Source: an uncultured Clostridia bacterium
GTDB taxonomy: Bacteria; Bacillota; Clostridia; Peptostreptococcales; Anaerovoracaceae
NCBI GenBank assembly: GCA_934278925.1
Contig: CAKQWJ010000014.1
Coordinates: 1 to 58,978, forward strand
Direction: 5' to 3'
DNA length: 58,978 nt
Shown piece after piece: positions 34,102 to 42,046 of this stretch; positions within the stretch are counted from its first letter, which is position 1, and the number at the start of each line of letters is the position of its first letter. The position numbers and the translations under genes were made by a program. The notes under the pieces were generated by a model. The model was given only the letters and a program-made list of their open reading frames with translations, ran no database searches and had not been told where the DNA came from.

Positions 34102-35298
34102 ATGAAAATTGTAATCGCGCCGGATTCCTTCAAGGGGTCCCTCACCGCATCTCAGGTCTGCGACATCGCGGCAAACGCCGCCCGGGAGGTGTTCCCGGAT
34201 GCTGCCATTCAGAAGCTTCCTCTGGCGGACGGCGGGGAGGGCACCGCGGAAGCGCTGATGAACGTCCTCTCCGGTGAAATCCGCACTCTGCAGGTCTGCG
34301 GCCCTTTGGGTGATCCGGTGACCGCCCGCTACGGCATCGTTTCATCCACACCCACCGCTTCTGCGCAGAAAACGCCGGAACATTCCCTCCCAAAAACAAA
34401 AATCGCCATCATGGATATGGCCGGTGCGTCCGGCCTGACCCTAGTGCCCGAAGCGGAGCGAGATGTCTTCCATTCCAACACCTTCGGCACCGGCGAGATG
34501 ATTCTGGATGCCATCTCTCAGGGCTGCCGGCACATCTACCTGGGCCTGGGCGGCAGCGCCACCAGCGACGGCGGGATGGGCATGGCCGCCGCCCTTGGCG
34601 CGGTGTTCCGGGACGAAAACGGCACGCCCCTGGATCCGGTGCCTGCATCCATGCATCGGATTGCGGCCGTGGATGTTTCCCGGCTGGACCCCGCCGTTTT
34701 CCGGATTCCCATCACCGTCATGAGCGACGTGAAGAACCCGCTCCTGGGACCGGAAGGCGCGGTGTACGTGTACGGACCCCAGAAAGGGATTCCGGCAGAT
34801 CGTCTGGCCGACATGGATCGAGCCATGGCTCACTACATTAACTGCGTAGAGTCCGCCCTCCCCAAAAAATCCATCCGCCACGCGCCGGGTTCCGGGGCGG
34901 CCGGGGGTCTCGGCGCCGGACTGCTTGCTTTTACCCGCAGTGAAATTTCCTCCGGCATCGAGACGGTATTGGAGCTTCTGGAATTCGATAAGCATCTGGA
35001 ATCTGCGGACCTGGTCATCACCGGGGAGGGGCGCATGGATTTCCAGTCGGCCTACGGCAAAGTGGTGGCCGGCGTGGCGGCGCACTGCAAAACCCACCGA
35101 GTACCTTGCTTCGCCCTGGCGGGAAGCATCGAGGACGGCGCCGAGGCGCTGTACGATTTCGGAATTTCCGGGATGATGCCCCTGGTGGACCGCATTGAAT
35201 CCCTGGATTCGGCCATCCGCGATGCGGAGAAGAATTGCTTCCGCGCGGCGGTGCGGCTGCTCCGCATCGTGAAAGCCGGGATGGATGTGCGCGGGTAG
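34102..35298 (+). CDS. glycerate kinase
   Basis: 398 residues, GckA/GlxK class (glycerate kinase type 1). Landmarks: MKIVIAPDSFKGSLTA, LPLADGGEGTAEALM, GLGGSATSDGGMGMAAALG (nucleotide loop), GSGAAGGLGAGLLAF and VITGEGRMDFQSAYGK. It phosphorylates D-glycerate, usually to 2-phosphoglycerate, linking glycerate to glycolysis. Ribosome site AAAGGA before ATG 34102. Slightly long for the class because of an insertion around residues 78-95. Divergent from the DUF1537 kinase with a 167-base spacer. Confidence 0.9.
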   Translation: MKIVIAPDSFKGSLTASQVCDIAANAAREVFPDAAIQKLPLADGGEGTAEALMNVLSGEIRTLQVCGPLGDPVTARYGIVSSTPTASAQKTPEHSLPKTKIAIMDMAGASGLTLVPEAERDVFHSNTFGTGEMILDAISQGCRHIYLGLGGSATSDGGMGMAAALGAVFRDENGTPLDPVPASMHRIAAVDVSRLDPAVFRIPITVMSDVKNPLLGPEGAVYVYGPQKGIPADRLADMDRAMAHYINCVESALPKKSIRHAPGSGAAGGLGAGLLAFTRSEISSGIETVLELLEFDKHLESADLVITGEGRMDFQSAYGKVVAGVAAHCKTHRVPCFALAGSIEDGAEALYDFGISGMMPLVDRIESLDSAIRDAEKNCFRAAVRLLRIVKAGMDVRG

Positions 35299-35357
35299 CC
35301 GTACGCAAACCGTGCCGGCACCCGGGCCGCTTTTTCTGGAATTTCCGGCCCGGGCGC

Positions 35358-35390
35358 ACAAAAAGAGATGAGCCGCACAGACTCACCTCT
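35358..35390 (-). terminator. intrinsic terminator of the acyltransferase 3 gene
   Basis: Leftward RNA: AGAGGTGAG (35390-35382) pairs with CTCATCTCT (35372-35364) over nine bases with one G-U, followed by TTTTTG. It begins nine bases after the acyltransferase stop. A second, GC-rich repeat (CCCGGGCCG 35321-35329, CGGCCCGGG 35346-35354) lies beyond it and may serve glycerate kinase from the other side. Confidence 0.75.
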
Positions 35391-35398
35391 TCCTTATC

Positions 35399-36406
35399 TT
35401 ATTCCATTTTCAGCACTTGAAACACCTTTGCGGAAATCTTCGAACTGCCCTTATTCAAAAGCTCATTTACCAAATATCCGGCAGTAACACATACCGCCAG
35501 CGACACGACATACACGATTATCAGCCGCATTCCATCCAGGCTTTCCTGATATCCATACAACAACATGCACACCACATTGTAGGACACCAGGTGCACCAAG
35601 TAGAATCCCATATACGAACCGCCCACCTTTGCCAGGTTTCGGTTGCTGCACCATCTCGCCAGCGTCTCATTATTCCGCAGAATGAGAAAAATCATTATCG
35701 TGCAAACTGCCTGAATCAAAAACGTCTTCTGACACATCGGGCGCTTGAACAAGCAGAAGATTGCAAGAAGCATGCACAGCTGAGCGCATCGATTCTGCAG
35801 AAGCTTCCGAGCATACGGATTCTCATTTATCTCATCCATCAAGCTTCCCATCAGGATGAACGCAATCCAAATCCCGTCATAATACAGATATTTTCCAATC
35901 AGAAGGAACCCCAAAATTTCCATCAAACATATTGCCGTCGAAACTTCATACTTCTTGTTCGCATAACAGATTACGCCACCCAATAAAAACAATTTCATGC
36001 ACCAGAAGGCCGGAAAAATATCGTCCGACAAAAGCAGGCCGGATTGAATGACTTGCGCGACCGTAATGCTCTTATTGGGAAACACATTAAACAAGTCCGC
36101 GACTAAATACAATGTGTTTACGAATACTCCCATTAAAGCAAACTGAATATACCGATTCAGCGTGTACTTTGCAAGGGACCCCTTCTTTCGCCCGGACTTT
36201 GCCGCAAAGTAACCCAGCACTACGCAGAATACAATGACTCCTAATTTTCCGTTCAGTCCCTGCAAAATGTAGTGGCTCGGTCCATGAGACCAATACCGAA
36301 ACATTGTGCGGGTAAACCGGCTGATAAAATGCCAGGTGAACACCATAATCGCCGCAAAGTACCGAGCATTATCATAATAGAGTATTCGTTTTTTCATGCT
36401 TTTCAT
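35399..36406 (-). CDS. acyltransferase family 3 membrane protein
   Basis: 335 residues with about ten membrane segments. N-terminal signature RILYYDNARYFAAIMVFTWH includes the family's R/D-x-x-x-A-R and catalytic-type His; HGPSHYILQGLNGKLGVIVF follows. Members O-acetylate peptidoglycan, teichoic acids or exopolysaccharides using a membrane-bound donor. ATG overlaps the preceding gene's stop (ATGA), so it is co-translated with the secreted hydrolase. The pair suggests cell-wall modification; acceptor unknown. Confidence 0.85.
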   Translation of the reverse strand: MKSMKKRILYYDNARYFAAIMVFTWHFISRFTRTMFRYWSHGPSHYILQGLNGKLGVIVFCVVLGYFAAKSGRKKGSLAKYTLNRYIQFALMGVFVNTLYLVADLFNVFPNKSITVAQVIQSGLLLSDDIFPAFWCMKLFLLGGVICYANKKYEVSTAICLMEILGFLLIGKYLYYDGIWIAFILMGSLMDEINENPYARKLLQNRCAQLCMLLAIFCLFKRPMCQKTFLIQAVCTIMIFLILRNNETLARWCSNRNLAKVGGSYMGFYLVHLVSYNVVCMLLYGYQESLDGMRLIIVYVVSLAVCVTAGYLVNELLNKGSSKISAKVFQVLKME

Positions 36407-37419
36407 TTGTCATTCCCATTTTCTCCCGGAGTCTGTTCCACTGTCTCGTCCGGCACCTCTGTCGGAGGCGCCACCCGGAATTCCACCCGGACGCTGCTGG
36501 TCTTACGAACATTTTTTACCGTAATCGAATCAGCTGAAGGGTCGAATTCGATGGCTTTGCCGTTCACCGTCGCACCGGCGATTTCATATCCCTCTTCCGG
36601 GGTCACGGCGAATTCCGCGTCCTTGCCCCACTTCACCCAGCGGGCCCCGGCAATCGTTCCGTGAGTGCCGTGAGATGTGGTCACTTTAAATTTCTCCGTA
36701 TAGTTCAGGCCCTTGATGCGGAGAATCATGGCTACGCGCGGATTTCCGTTGTACTGGCCGTCCACAGTTCGAAGCATGCGGGACAGCTTCAGGTAACCGT
36801 TTTTGTCGCAGATGCTGCCGTTGTTCACCATGTACCAGAGCATTTTGCCGGTGCCTTCTTCTTTGCCGGCATAGATCTGGATGTGATGCCCTTTTCCGTT
36901 CTTCTTCACTACGGAAACCAGGTCGCCCTTCTTGAGGCTCTTGGTTCCCTTTCGCTTCACCAAAGTAGAGGCGTAGACCCCCTTCTTGGCAATCTTGATC
37001 TGCTGGAATTTCTTGTTCTTCCGAACTTTCTTCTTATCCTTTCCTTCGATGCTCTGACCCTGCACCCAGAATTTCTGACCCACCGGAAGCACCTTATACC
37101 GCTGAAGGCACCAAGATGCGTAGTCCGCACAGTTCAGCTGCACTCTTCGGTGAATCTTCGTCAGATGTTTTCGGTTGAAATTCTTATCGTATTTCTTCGT
37201 CGGCGACCCCAGATCTCCGTGGTATTTAGCCTTTTCGTTGGAAATCTTGATGGCCACCATTCGGCACTGCTCCAGCCAGTCATTTACGTTCATGGTTCGG
37301 GTGAACGCACAGGCTTGATTTTCCCGCATCATGGGATACACGCCGCCCATCAGACCTGCCATCATCACCACAATCAGCGCACGACAAATTCTTCTTTTGC
37401 ATTTTCTCTTCGAATTCAT
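36403..37419 (-). CDS. secreted NlpC/CHAP-like cysteine hydrolase with bacterial-repeat domain
   Basis: 338 residues. Basic signal region then hydrophobic core (ALIVVMMAGLMGGVYPMM), cleavage near ACA-F. Catalytic-type Cys97 in QLNCADYASWC and His178/179 in KGHHIQIYAG fit NlpC/P60- or CHAP-like amidases, with a Lys-rich insertion between. A C-terminal domain (FKVTTSHGTHGTIAGARWV, then VTPEEGYEIAGATVNGK) matches the InlB B-repeat/Flg_new type. Likely cleaves peptidoglycan or a wall peptide. Its upstream region carries an 11-base G/C run, see promoter entry. Identification of the fold is from motifs only. Confidence 0.65.
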   Translation of the reverse strand: MNSKRKCKRRICRALIVVMMAGLMGGVYPMMRENQACAFTRTMNVNDWLEQCRMVAIKISNEKAKYHGDLGSPTKKYDKNFNRKHLTKIHRRVQLNCADYASWCLQRYKVLPVGQKFWVQGQSIEGKDKKKVRKNKKFQQIKIAKKGVYASTLVKRKGTKSLKKGDLVSVVKKNGKGHHIQIYAGKEEGTGKMLWYMVNNGSICDKNGYLKLSRMLRTVDGQYNGNPRVAMILRIKGLNYTEKFKVTTSHGTHGTIAGARWVKWGKDAEFAVTPEEGYEIAGATVNGKAIEFDPSADSITVKNVRKTSSVRVEFRVAPPTEVPDETVEQTPGENGNDK

Positions 37420-37457
37420 TTCTCCCCCCTGATAATTTGAATTACATAATTACACAA

Positions 37458-37495
37458 AATATATTGTGTCACCCCCCCCCCCATTTTTATGTCAA
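37458..37495 (-). promoter_or_regulatory. promoter candidate containing an 11-base G tract
   Basis: On the minus strand TTGACA (37490-37495), a consensus -35 box, is followed by a run of 11 G (37472-37482) and then ACAATA/TATATT (37458-37467). Distances of 22 or 26 bases are longer than the ideal 17, so the promoter may be weak or off at this tract length. An inverted repeat ACACAA/TTGTGT (37452-37469) overlaps the -10 region. Slipped-strand change of the tract would alter the spacing. The rest of 37496-37647 holds a GC-rich segment (37567-37607) and no gene. Confidence 0.4.
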
Positions 37496-37633
37496 TAAAC
37501 CGTTAGTTTAACATCTTGTTATATTGTACATATTCATCGTATTCTCTCATTATAGGCAAGAGAAGCCCGGGGCGCCGGAGGCTCGGCCGGGCCGGACGGC
37601 GTGGTGCTTCACCAAGAAAAAGCGGAAAACTCC

Positions 37634-37675
37634 AAAAAACAAGAATCGGACCGCCGCACAGTTGTGCGACGGCCC
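37634..37675 (-). terminator. hairpin terminator downstream of the S15 peptidase gene
   Basis: GGACCGCCGCACA (37648-37660) pairs with TGTGCGACGGCCC (37663-37675), 13 pairs with two G-U type positions and a tight two-base loop. Leftward the tail is GATTCTTGTTTTTTGG. It lies about 205 bases past the peptidase stop, the only strong leftward terminator there. Between it and the stop, 37676-37880 contains no gene that I can support. Confidence 0.55.
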
Positions 37676-37880
37676 TTTGCCTTCCCCCATTAAAGATGCG
37701 TATGTCTGCTCTACACCTAGCTCCGCATCTCACAGAGATTGTAACATTCTTTTCCCGGCGTGGGAAGGGCGACATAGTTCAATCGCCCGCAACGGGAATT
37801 TTTTTACCCAATTTTTTCGCCGGAAAGCCCTTTTCCCGACGAAAAGGTCGTTTTCCGCTGCAAAAGGCGCTTCGGCACCT

Positions 37881-39965
37881 TTATACCATCGGAATATCTG
37901 CTTTTACGGAAGCGTTGTCTATTTCGACAGAATATTTTTTGTGAATCAAGCAGTTCACCGGGTCCTCGGTTCCGATGACCACTGCCAGACGGTGTCCCGC
38001 TTCCACGGTGTATCTGGCCGGATTCAGGTATACGTTGTAGGAATGTTTTTCTCCCGAAACCAGCTCAATGCTGTTCTCGGAAGTTTCCGGTGCATAACCG
38101 GATTCCGGATTGCACAGGTCGATGTACGCCCGGGTGATGACGCAGTACTTCCGGTTCACGGTTTCGAATACAGACTGATCGAAGTCCGGCAGATCTCCGC
38201 CGTTGTGAATTCCGCCCTTGTTCCGAACCACTACCGGAATCACGTTCCGTTCCGGATCGATGGTCTGAATGCTCGGGAACTCTTCGTCCGCTACGTCGCA
38301 TAGAAGCACCGTCAGCTTCACATCATCCATTTTGCCGGATGCGCTGCCCAATTCGAAGCTCAGCCGATCCGCATCGTTGATGTTCTCCGGCTCGAAGTTC
38401 TTGGACGCATCGCCGTCCTTCAATGCAGCATCGAACTTTACGCAGACGGAGCCCTGGATGGTCAGATCGTCCGCGGCTTTGTCACTGAAGTAGCGGTGAT
38501 TCATGTTGGAATCCAGCAGGCTCATTCTTTCGTCGAAGTTCTCCTTGTTGATTCCGGCTTTTTCCCAATCCGTATCGATCACCGTCGTTCCGGTGAGATT
38601 GCTGCGGAATTCGTAGTCGCATTCGGTATCCCAGGAATCCACTTCATCCCACTGCTCCTGGTCCACGTTGTTCTGCACCAGCACCGCCGGCATATCCTCT
38701 GCATCATTCTCCACATCGTACAGATAGTGGGAAATCCACTTGTTGACGATGTCGTCGTAGTTCCGGCCGTTGACGGAAATTCCGTACCCCTTGTTGGCCA
38801 TGGTCGGCGTAATATGCGGGCCCTGGTGGAGGATTGCTTTTACCGTGCAATCGGCTTCTTCGAAGGAGTGGAGCATCATCTCGAACTGTTTTGTGGACAC
38901 GTTCTCGTCGTTCAGTCCGTGAACGATGAGTGCGCTGCAGCGGATGCCGTCAGCCTTCAGGGTGTAATTCCCTTCCTTCCAGAAATCGCTGTAGTCGAAT
39001 CCGGTCTTCATCTGCTCATAGGAAAAATACTGATGGAAGTCCAGAATCGCCCGGCGCTGTTCTTCCGTCAATGTCGGGTCGTTGTAACGGCTGGAGCAGA
39101 AGTATGCCAAGAAGCTCATGAGCATTTCCGCCGGCCAGTACCGCTGCGCGCCCTGCTGATTCAGGAAGCTGTACCAGTCACTGATTCCCGCTACCGGCAC
39201 GATGGTCTCCAGACCTGCAACTCCGGTGGTTGCCACGGCGAACGGCATGGTTCCGGCATAGGATCTGCCGGTCATCGCCACCTTTCCGTTGGACCAGTCT
39301 GCCCGAATGGCCTCTTCCCGGTTCCGGTCCGCATAAGCGATTCGGTCGCCGTGGAGCCACTCCACGATGCAGCGGAAGGAATCCCGCTCGCAGTCGGATC
39401 CGGTATATTCAAAACCGTCGGAACCCAGCGTTCCCACACCGGCGCTGAGAACCACCGCGTAGCCTCTTACCAGGTAGTAGTTATAGGCATCGATGTTCTC
39501 GTAGCACATGGCATCGCCGTTTCCGTGATCCGGGAAGCGCCAATCTGCCGGGTTGGCTTTCTCCGCCGCTTCCATCGTGCTGATGTACTTGCTCGGATTT
39601 CCCGGTGCCGGCGAATAGTTGATTTTCATGGAATCCGGTCCCGGACAGCCGTTTCCTTCCACTTCTTTCATGTGGTCGTAGCCGTCGGCATTTACGCCGG
39701 CGCAGTACGGACGCGCCTCGAACACGGAAGCGGCTTTGTAGTTGCCCTCTGCCGCACTTCTCGGAACCTGGACGAACGCCTTAATCAAATCGCCCTTGCC
39801 GTCTCCGTTCGTATCGAAGTTCGCCTCCACATACACGCAGAACCGAACGATATCGGACGTCTTCGCATCATATGCGTCTCCGGTCTTTCCGTCCGTAAAA
39901 GGAAATACCGGCTGTGCCATGCCGTTCTCGAACACCGGCATAAGTTTCTTGCTGTTCATCGTCAT
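37881..39965 (-). CDS. Xaa-Pro dipeptidyl-peptidase-like S15 hydrolase
   Basis: 694 residues, no signal peptide. Alpha/beta hydrolase with nucleophile Ser235 in MTGRSYAGTM, Asp in IVHGLNDENVSTKQ and His in HQGPHITPTM; the C-terminal jelly-roll (PepX_C) covers about 480-690. The domain order and RDSFRCIVEWLHGDRIAY segment match the Xaa-Pro dipeptidyl-peptidase/CocE group. It would remove X-Pro dipeptides from peptides in the cytoplasm. ATG 39965 has AGGAGG seven bases upstream. Esterase activity (CocE type) is possible. Confidence 0.87.
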   Translation of the reverse strand: MTMNSKKLMPVFENGMAQPVFPFTDGKTGDAYDAKTSDIVRFCVYVEANFDTNGDGKGDLIKAFVQVPRSAAEGNYKAASVFEARPYCAGVNADGYDHMKEVEGNGCPGPDSMKINYSPAPGNPSKYISTMEAAEKANPADWRFPDHGNGDAMCYENIDAYNYYLVRGYAVVLSAGVGTLGSDGFEYTGSDCERDSFRCIVEWLHGDRIAYADRNREEAIRADWSNGKVAMTGRSYAGTMPFAVATTGVAGLETIVPVAGISDWYSFLNQQGAQRYWPAEMLMSFLAYFCSSRYNDPTLTEEQRRAILDFHQYFSYEQMKTGFDYSDFWKEGNYTLKADGIRCSALIVHGLNDENVSTKQFEMMLHSFEEADCTVKAILHQGPHITPTMANKGYGISVNGRNYDDIVNKWISHYLYDVENDAEDMPAVLVQNNVDQEQWDEVDSWDTECDYEFRSNLTGTTVIDTDWEKAGINKENFDERMSLLDSNMNHRYFSDKAADDLTIQGSVCVKFDAALKDGDASKNFEPENINDADRLSFELGSASGKMDDVKLTVLLCDVADEEFPSIQTIDPERNVIPVVVRNKGGIHNGGDLPDFDQSVFETVNRKYCVITRAYIDLCNPESGYAPETSENSIELVSGEKHSYNVYLNPARYTVEAGHRLAVVIGTEDPVNCLIHKKYSVEIDNASVKADIPMV

Positions 39966-40073
39966 ATCATTTCCTCCTATGATTCATTTCAGCTCCTTTG
40001 ATTATACTATCCTCCGTGCATTAAAAAAAGTCTTTCCGCCCGACAACTTTTTCCCGCTATAGTTTCTTTGTAT

Positions 40074-40102
40074 TTGTAAAAATCCCCGCGACCCTCTATA
40101 AT
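40074..40102 (+). promoter_or_regulatory. promoter of the Gfo/Idh gene
   Basis: TTGTAA (40074-40079) and a perfect TATAAT (40097-40102) are 17 bases apart, 34 bases upstream of the ATG at 40137. One of the clearest sigma-A promoters in the window. Confidence 0.7.
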
Positions 40103-40136
40103 GTAGTGTATATTTTCACAAACAGGGAGACCCCAT

Positions 40137-41429
40137 ATGCGAATTGCACTCATCGGAGCCGGACAGCGGGGCAGCATCTACGCCGCCTACCTCCGGGAAA
40201 AAGGAATTGAAATCAGCGCCGTCGTGGAACCCGTTGCGTCCCGGCGAAACCGAGCCGTGGAAGATTACGATATTCCGCAGGCTTTTTCCTGTCTGGAAGA
40301 TTTTCTGGCGCAGGGCCGCATCGCCGATGCGGCGGTGGTGGCCACCATGGACCGGGACCACTTTCGCTGCGCCATGCCCCTTCTGAAGGCAGGCTACCAT
40401 CTGCTCCTGGAGAAACCCATCTCCCCGGATTCCGAAGAATGCCTCCGAATTCAGGAAGCCGCCGATGCCCGAGGCCTTCTGGTCATGGTGTGCCACGTGC
40501 TGCGCTACACGGAGTTCTTCACCCGAATCAAGGGCATCATTGACTCCGGCGAACTGGGCCGGATTCAGACCATCGAATACGCAGAGTACATGGGCAACTT
40601 CCACATGGCTCACTCCTTCGTGCGAGGCAAGTGGAACCGCACGGACACCAGCAGTCCCATCATCCTGCAGAAATCCTGCCACGACATGGACATCCTCACC
40701 TGGCTGGTGGGCTGCCGCGCCGCCAAAGTCTCCTCCTTCGGGAACCTGTCCTACTTCTGCCCGGAAAACGCTCCGGAGGGAAGCGCCCTTCGCTGCAAGG
40801 ACTGTACCCTGGGAGAGCGTTGCCGCTTCAACGCCTACCGCACCTACCTGCCCATGATCGGCAAATGGCGCGCCGTGGACGTCACCGATGATATGACGGA
40901 GGAAGGCATGCGCCGCGCCCTGGATGAGGGCCCCTACGGCCGCTGCGTTTTCCACTGCGACAACGACGTGTGCGACCAGCAGACTACCGCCATCCAGTTC
41001 GAAAACGGCGTGACCGCGGCTTTCCAGATGAGCGCTTTCTCCGACCACATGCATCGTCGAATCAAAATCATGTGCGAACACGGCTCCATCCGCGGTGACG
41101 ATGGGGAGAACCACCTCACCATCACCCACTTCGGTTCCTTCGCCGATGTACCCACCCCACCGGAAGAGATCGCGCTCCATCCGTACCGAGGCAGGCACGG
41201 AGGCGGAGACATCGGATTGGTAGACGCCTTCGTGCAGGCTCTGGCAAAAAAAACATCCGAACGGCCGAGAGTTGCCGGCACCCCAAACGGGGAGATTCCA
41301 TCCGGCGCTTCCGAGATCTCCCGCTCCATCGAGAGCCACCTGATTGCCAATGCGGCGGAGGAATCCCGCCTCACCGGCGAAACTGTATATATGAATTCCT
41401 ATAAAGACAAAATCCGGACCCACCGCTAG
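40137..41429 (+). CDS. Gfo/Idh/MocA-family oxidoreductase
   Basis: 430 residues. Rossmann loop IALIGAGQRGSIYAAYL, the EKPIS motif at 92-96 and the substrate-domain CHVLRYTEFF. In the C-terminal half SCHDMDIL contains the His usually in the active site. A cysteine group (C208, C220, C223, C229) sits in an insertion, common in one subfamily and possibly metal-binding. NAD(P)-dependent oxidation of a sugar or inositol; substrate unknown. AGGGAG seven bases before ATG. Single-gene transcription unit between its own promoter and terminator. Confidence 0.85.
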   Translation: MRIALIGAGQRGSIYAAYLREKGIEISAVVEPVASRRNRAVEDYDIPQAFSCLEDFLAQGRIADAAVVATMDRDHFRCAMPLLKAGYHLLLEKPISPDSEECLRIQEAADARGLLVMVCHVLRYTEFFTRIKGIIDSGELGRIQTIEYAEYMGNFHMAHSFVRGKWNRTDTSSPIILQKSCHDMDILTWLVGCRAAKVSSFGNLSYFCPENAPEGSALRCKDCTLGERCRFNAYRTYLPMIGKWRAVDVTDDMTEEGMRRALDEGPYGRCVFHCDNDVCDQQTTAIQFENGVTAAFQMSAFSDHMHRRIKIMCEHGSIRGDDGENHLTITHFGSFADVPTPPEEIALHPYRGRHGGGDIGLVDAFVQALAKKTSERPRVAGTPNGEIPSGASEISRSIESHLIANAAEESRLTGETVYMNSYKDKIRTHR

Positions 41430-41446
41430 CGACAGGTCCGGATTTT
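41409..41446. terminator. bidirectional terminator between Gfo/Idh and histidine phosphatase genes
   Basis: AAAATCCGGACC (41409-41420) and GGTCCGGATTTT (41435-41446) are perfect 12-base arms around a 14-base loop, starting inside the last codons of the Gfo/Idh gene. The A-rich and T-rich ends serve both convergent genes. Confidence 0.75.
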
Positions 41447-41450
41447 CTGC

Positions 41451-42020
41451 TTATTCCTCGATGCGGCGGTGCTTTCCGTCCACCGACTCGAACACTCGGA
41501 TTTCACAGTTGTGGGGCTTTGGCCGCCAGCAGATGCCGTTCTTCCGGTCCATCATGTATCCGGTCAGGGCCCGGATGATTCCCCCGTGACAGGATACCAG
41601 CACGTTCTCGTAATCCTTCTGCTCCAGCTCCTGCAGGAACTCCCGGCTCCGCTGCACCATGGATGCCACGGTTTCCACCGTAGGCGGTGCGGGAAAAACC
41701 TCCGGCAGCGCCCAGTACAGGGACATTCTCGGTCCCAGACCGGAGTATTTGTGCAGTTCGTATTTTCCGAAATCCGTTTCGATGATCCGCTCGTCGATAA
41801 TCACCTCGTCCCGGGAGACGCCGCCGATGATGGCACCGGTTACGATGGCCCGGTCCAGAGGGCTGGCGTACACCGCATCGAAGTGCACGTCGCCAATGCG
41901 CTCCCGAGCCGCCTTTGCCTGGGCGATACCGGTTTCGTTCAGGGGCTCGTCCGTCCGGCCCTGCATCAATTTCATTTTGTTGTATTTCGTCTGCCCGTGA
42001 CGGGTAATCCAGATTTTCAT
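41451..42020 (-). CDS. histidine phosphatase family protein
   Basis: 189 residues. Catalytic ITRHGQTKYN at residues 4-13, the acceptor Glu region ERIIETDFGKYE, and the second His in VLVSCHGGIIRAL. Phosphoglycerate-mutase-like fold, cofactor-independent of 2,3-BPG in most small members; many act on sugar phosphates or cobalamin intermediates (CobC). Follows hydF by 26 bases, same orientation. Substrate cannot be inferred. Confidence 0.88.
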   Translation of the reverse strand: MKIWITRHGQTKYNKMKLMQGRTDEPLNETGIAQAKAARERIGDVHFDAVYASPLDRAIVTGAIIGGVSRDEVIIDERIIETDFGKYELHKYSGLGPRMSLYWALPEVFPAPPTVETVASMVQRSREFLQELEQKDYENVLVSCHGGIIRALTGYMMDRKNGICWRPKPHNCEIRVFESVDGKHRRIEE

Positions 42021-42046
42021 CGATTCGTTCTCACTTTCTTACTATA

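Noticed and set aside
37503..37944. Several frames in the gap between hydrolase and peptidase genes
   Set aside because: They cross the GC-rich repeat and terminator hairpin and overlap the peptidase end; no protein-like pattern.
38496..40001. Rightward frame of 501 codons opposite the S15 peptidase
   Set aside because: Antisense shadow; no recognisable motifs, while the leftward frame has a full catalytic triad.
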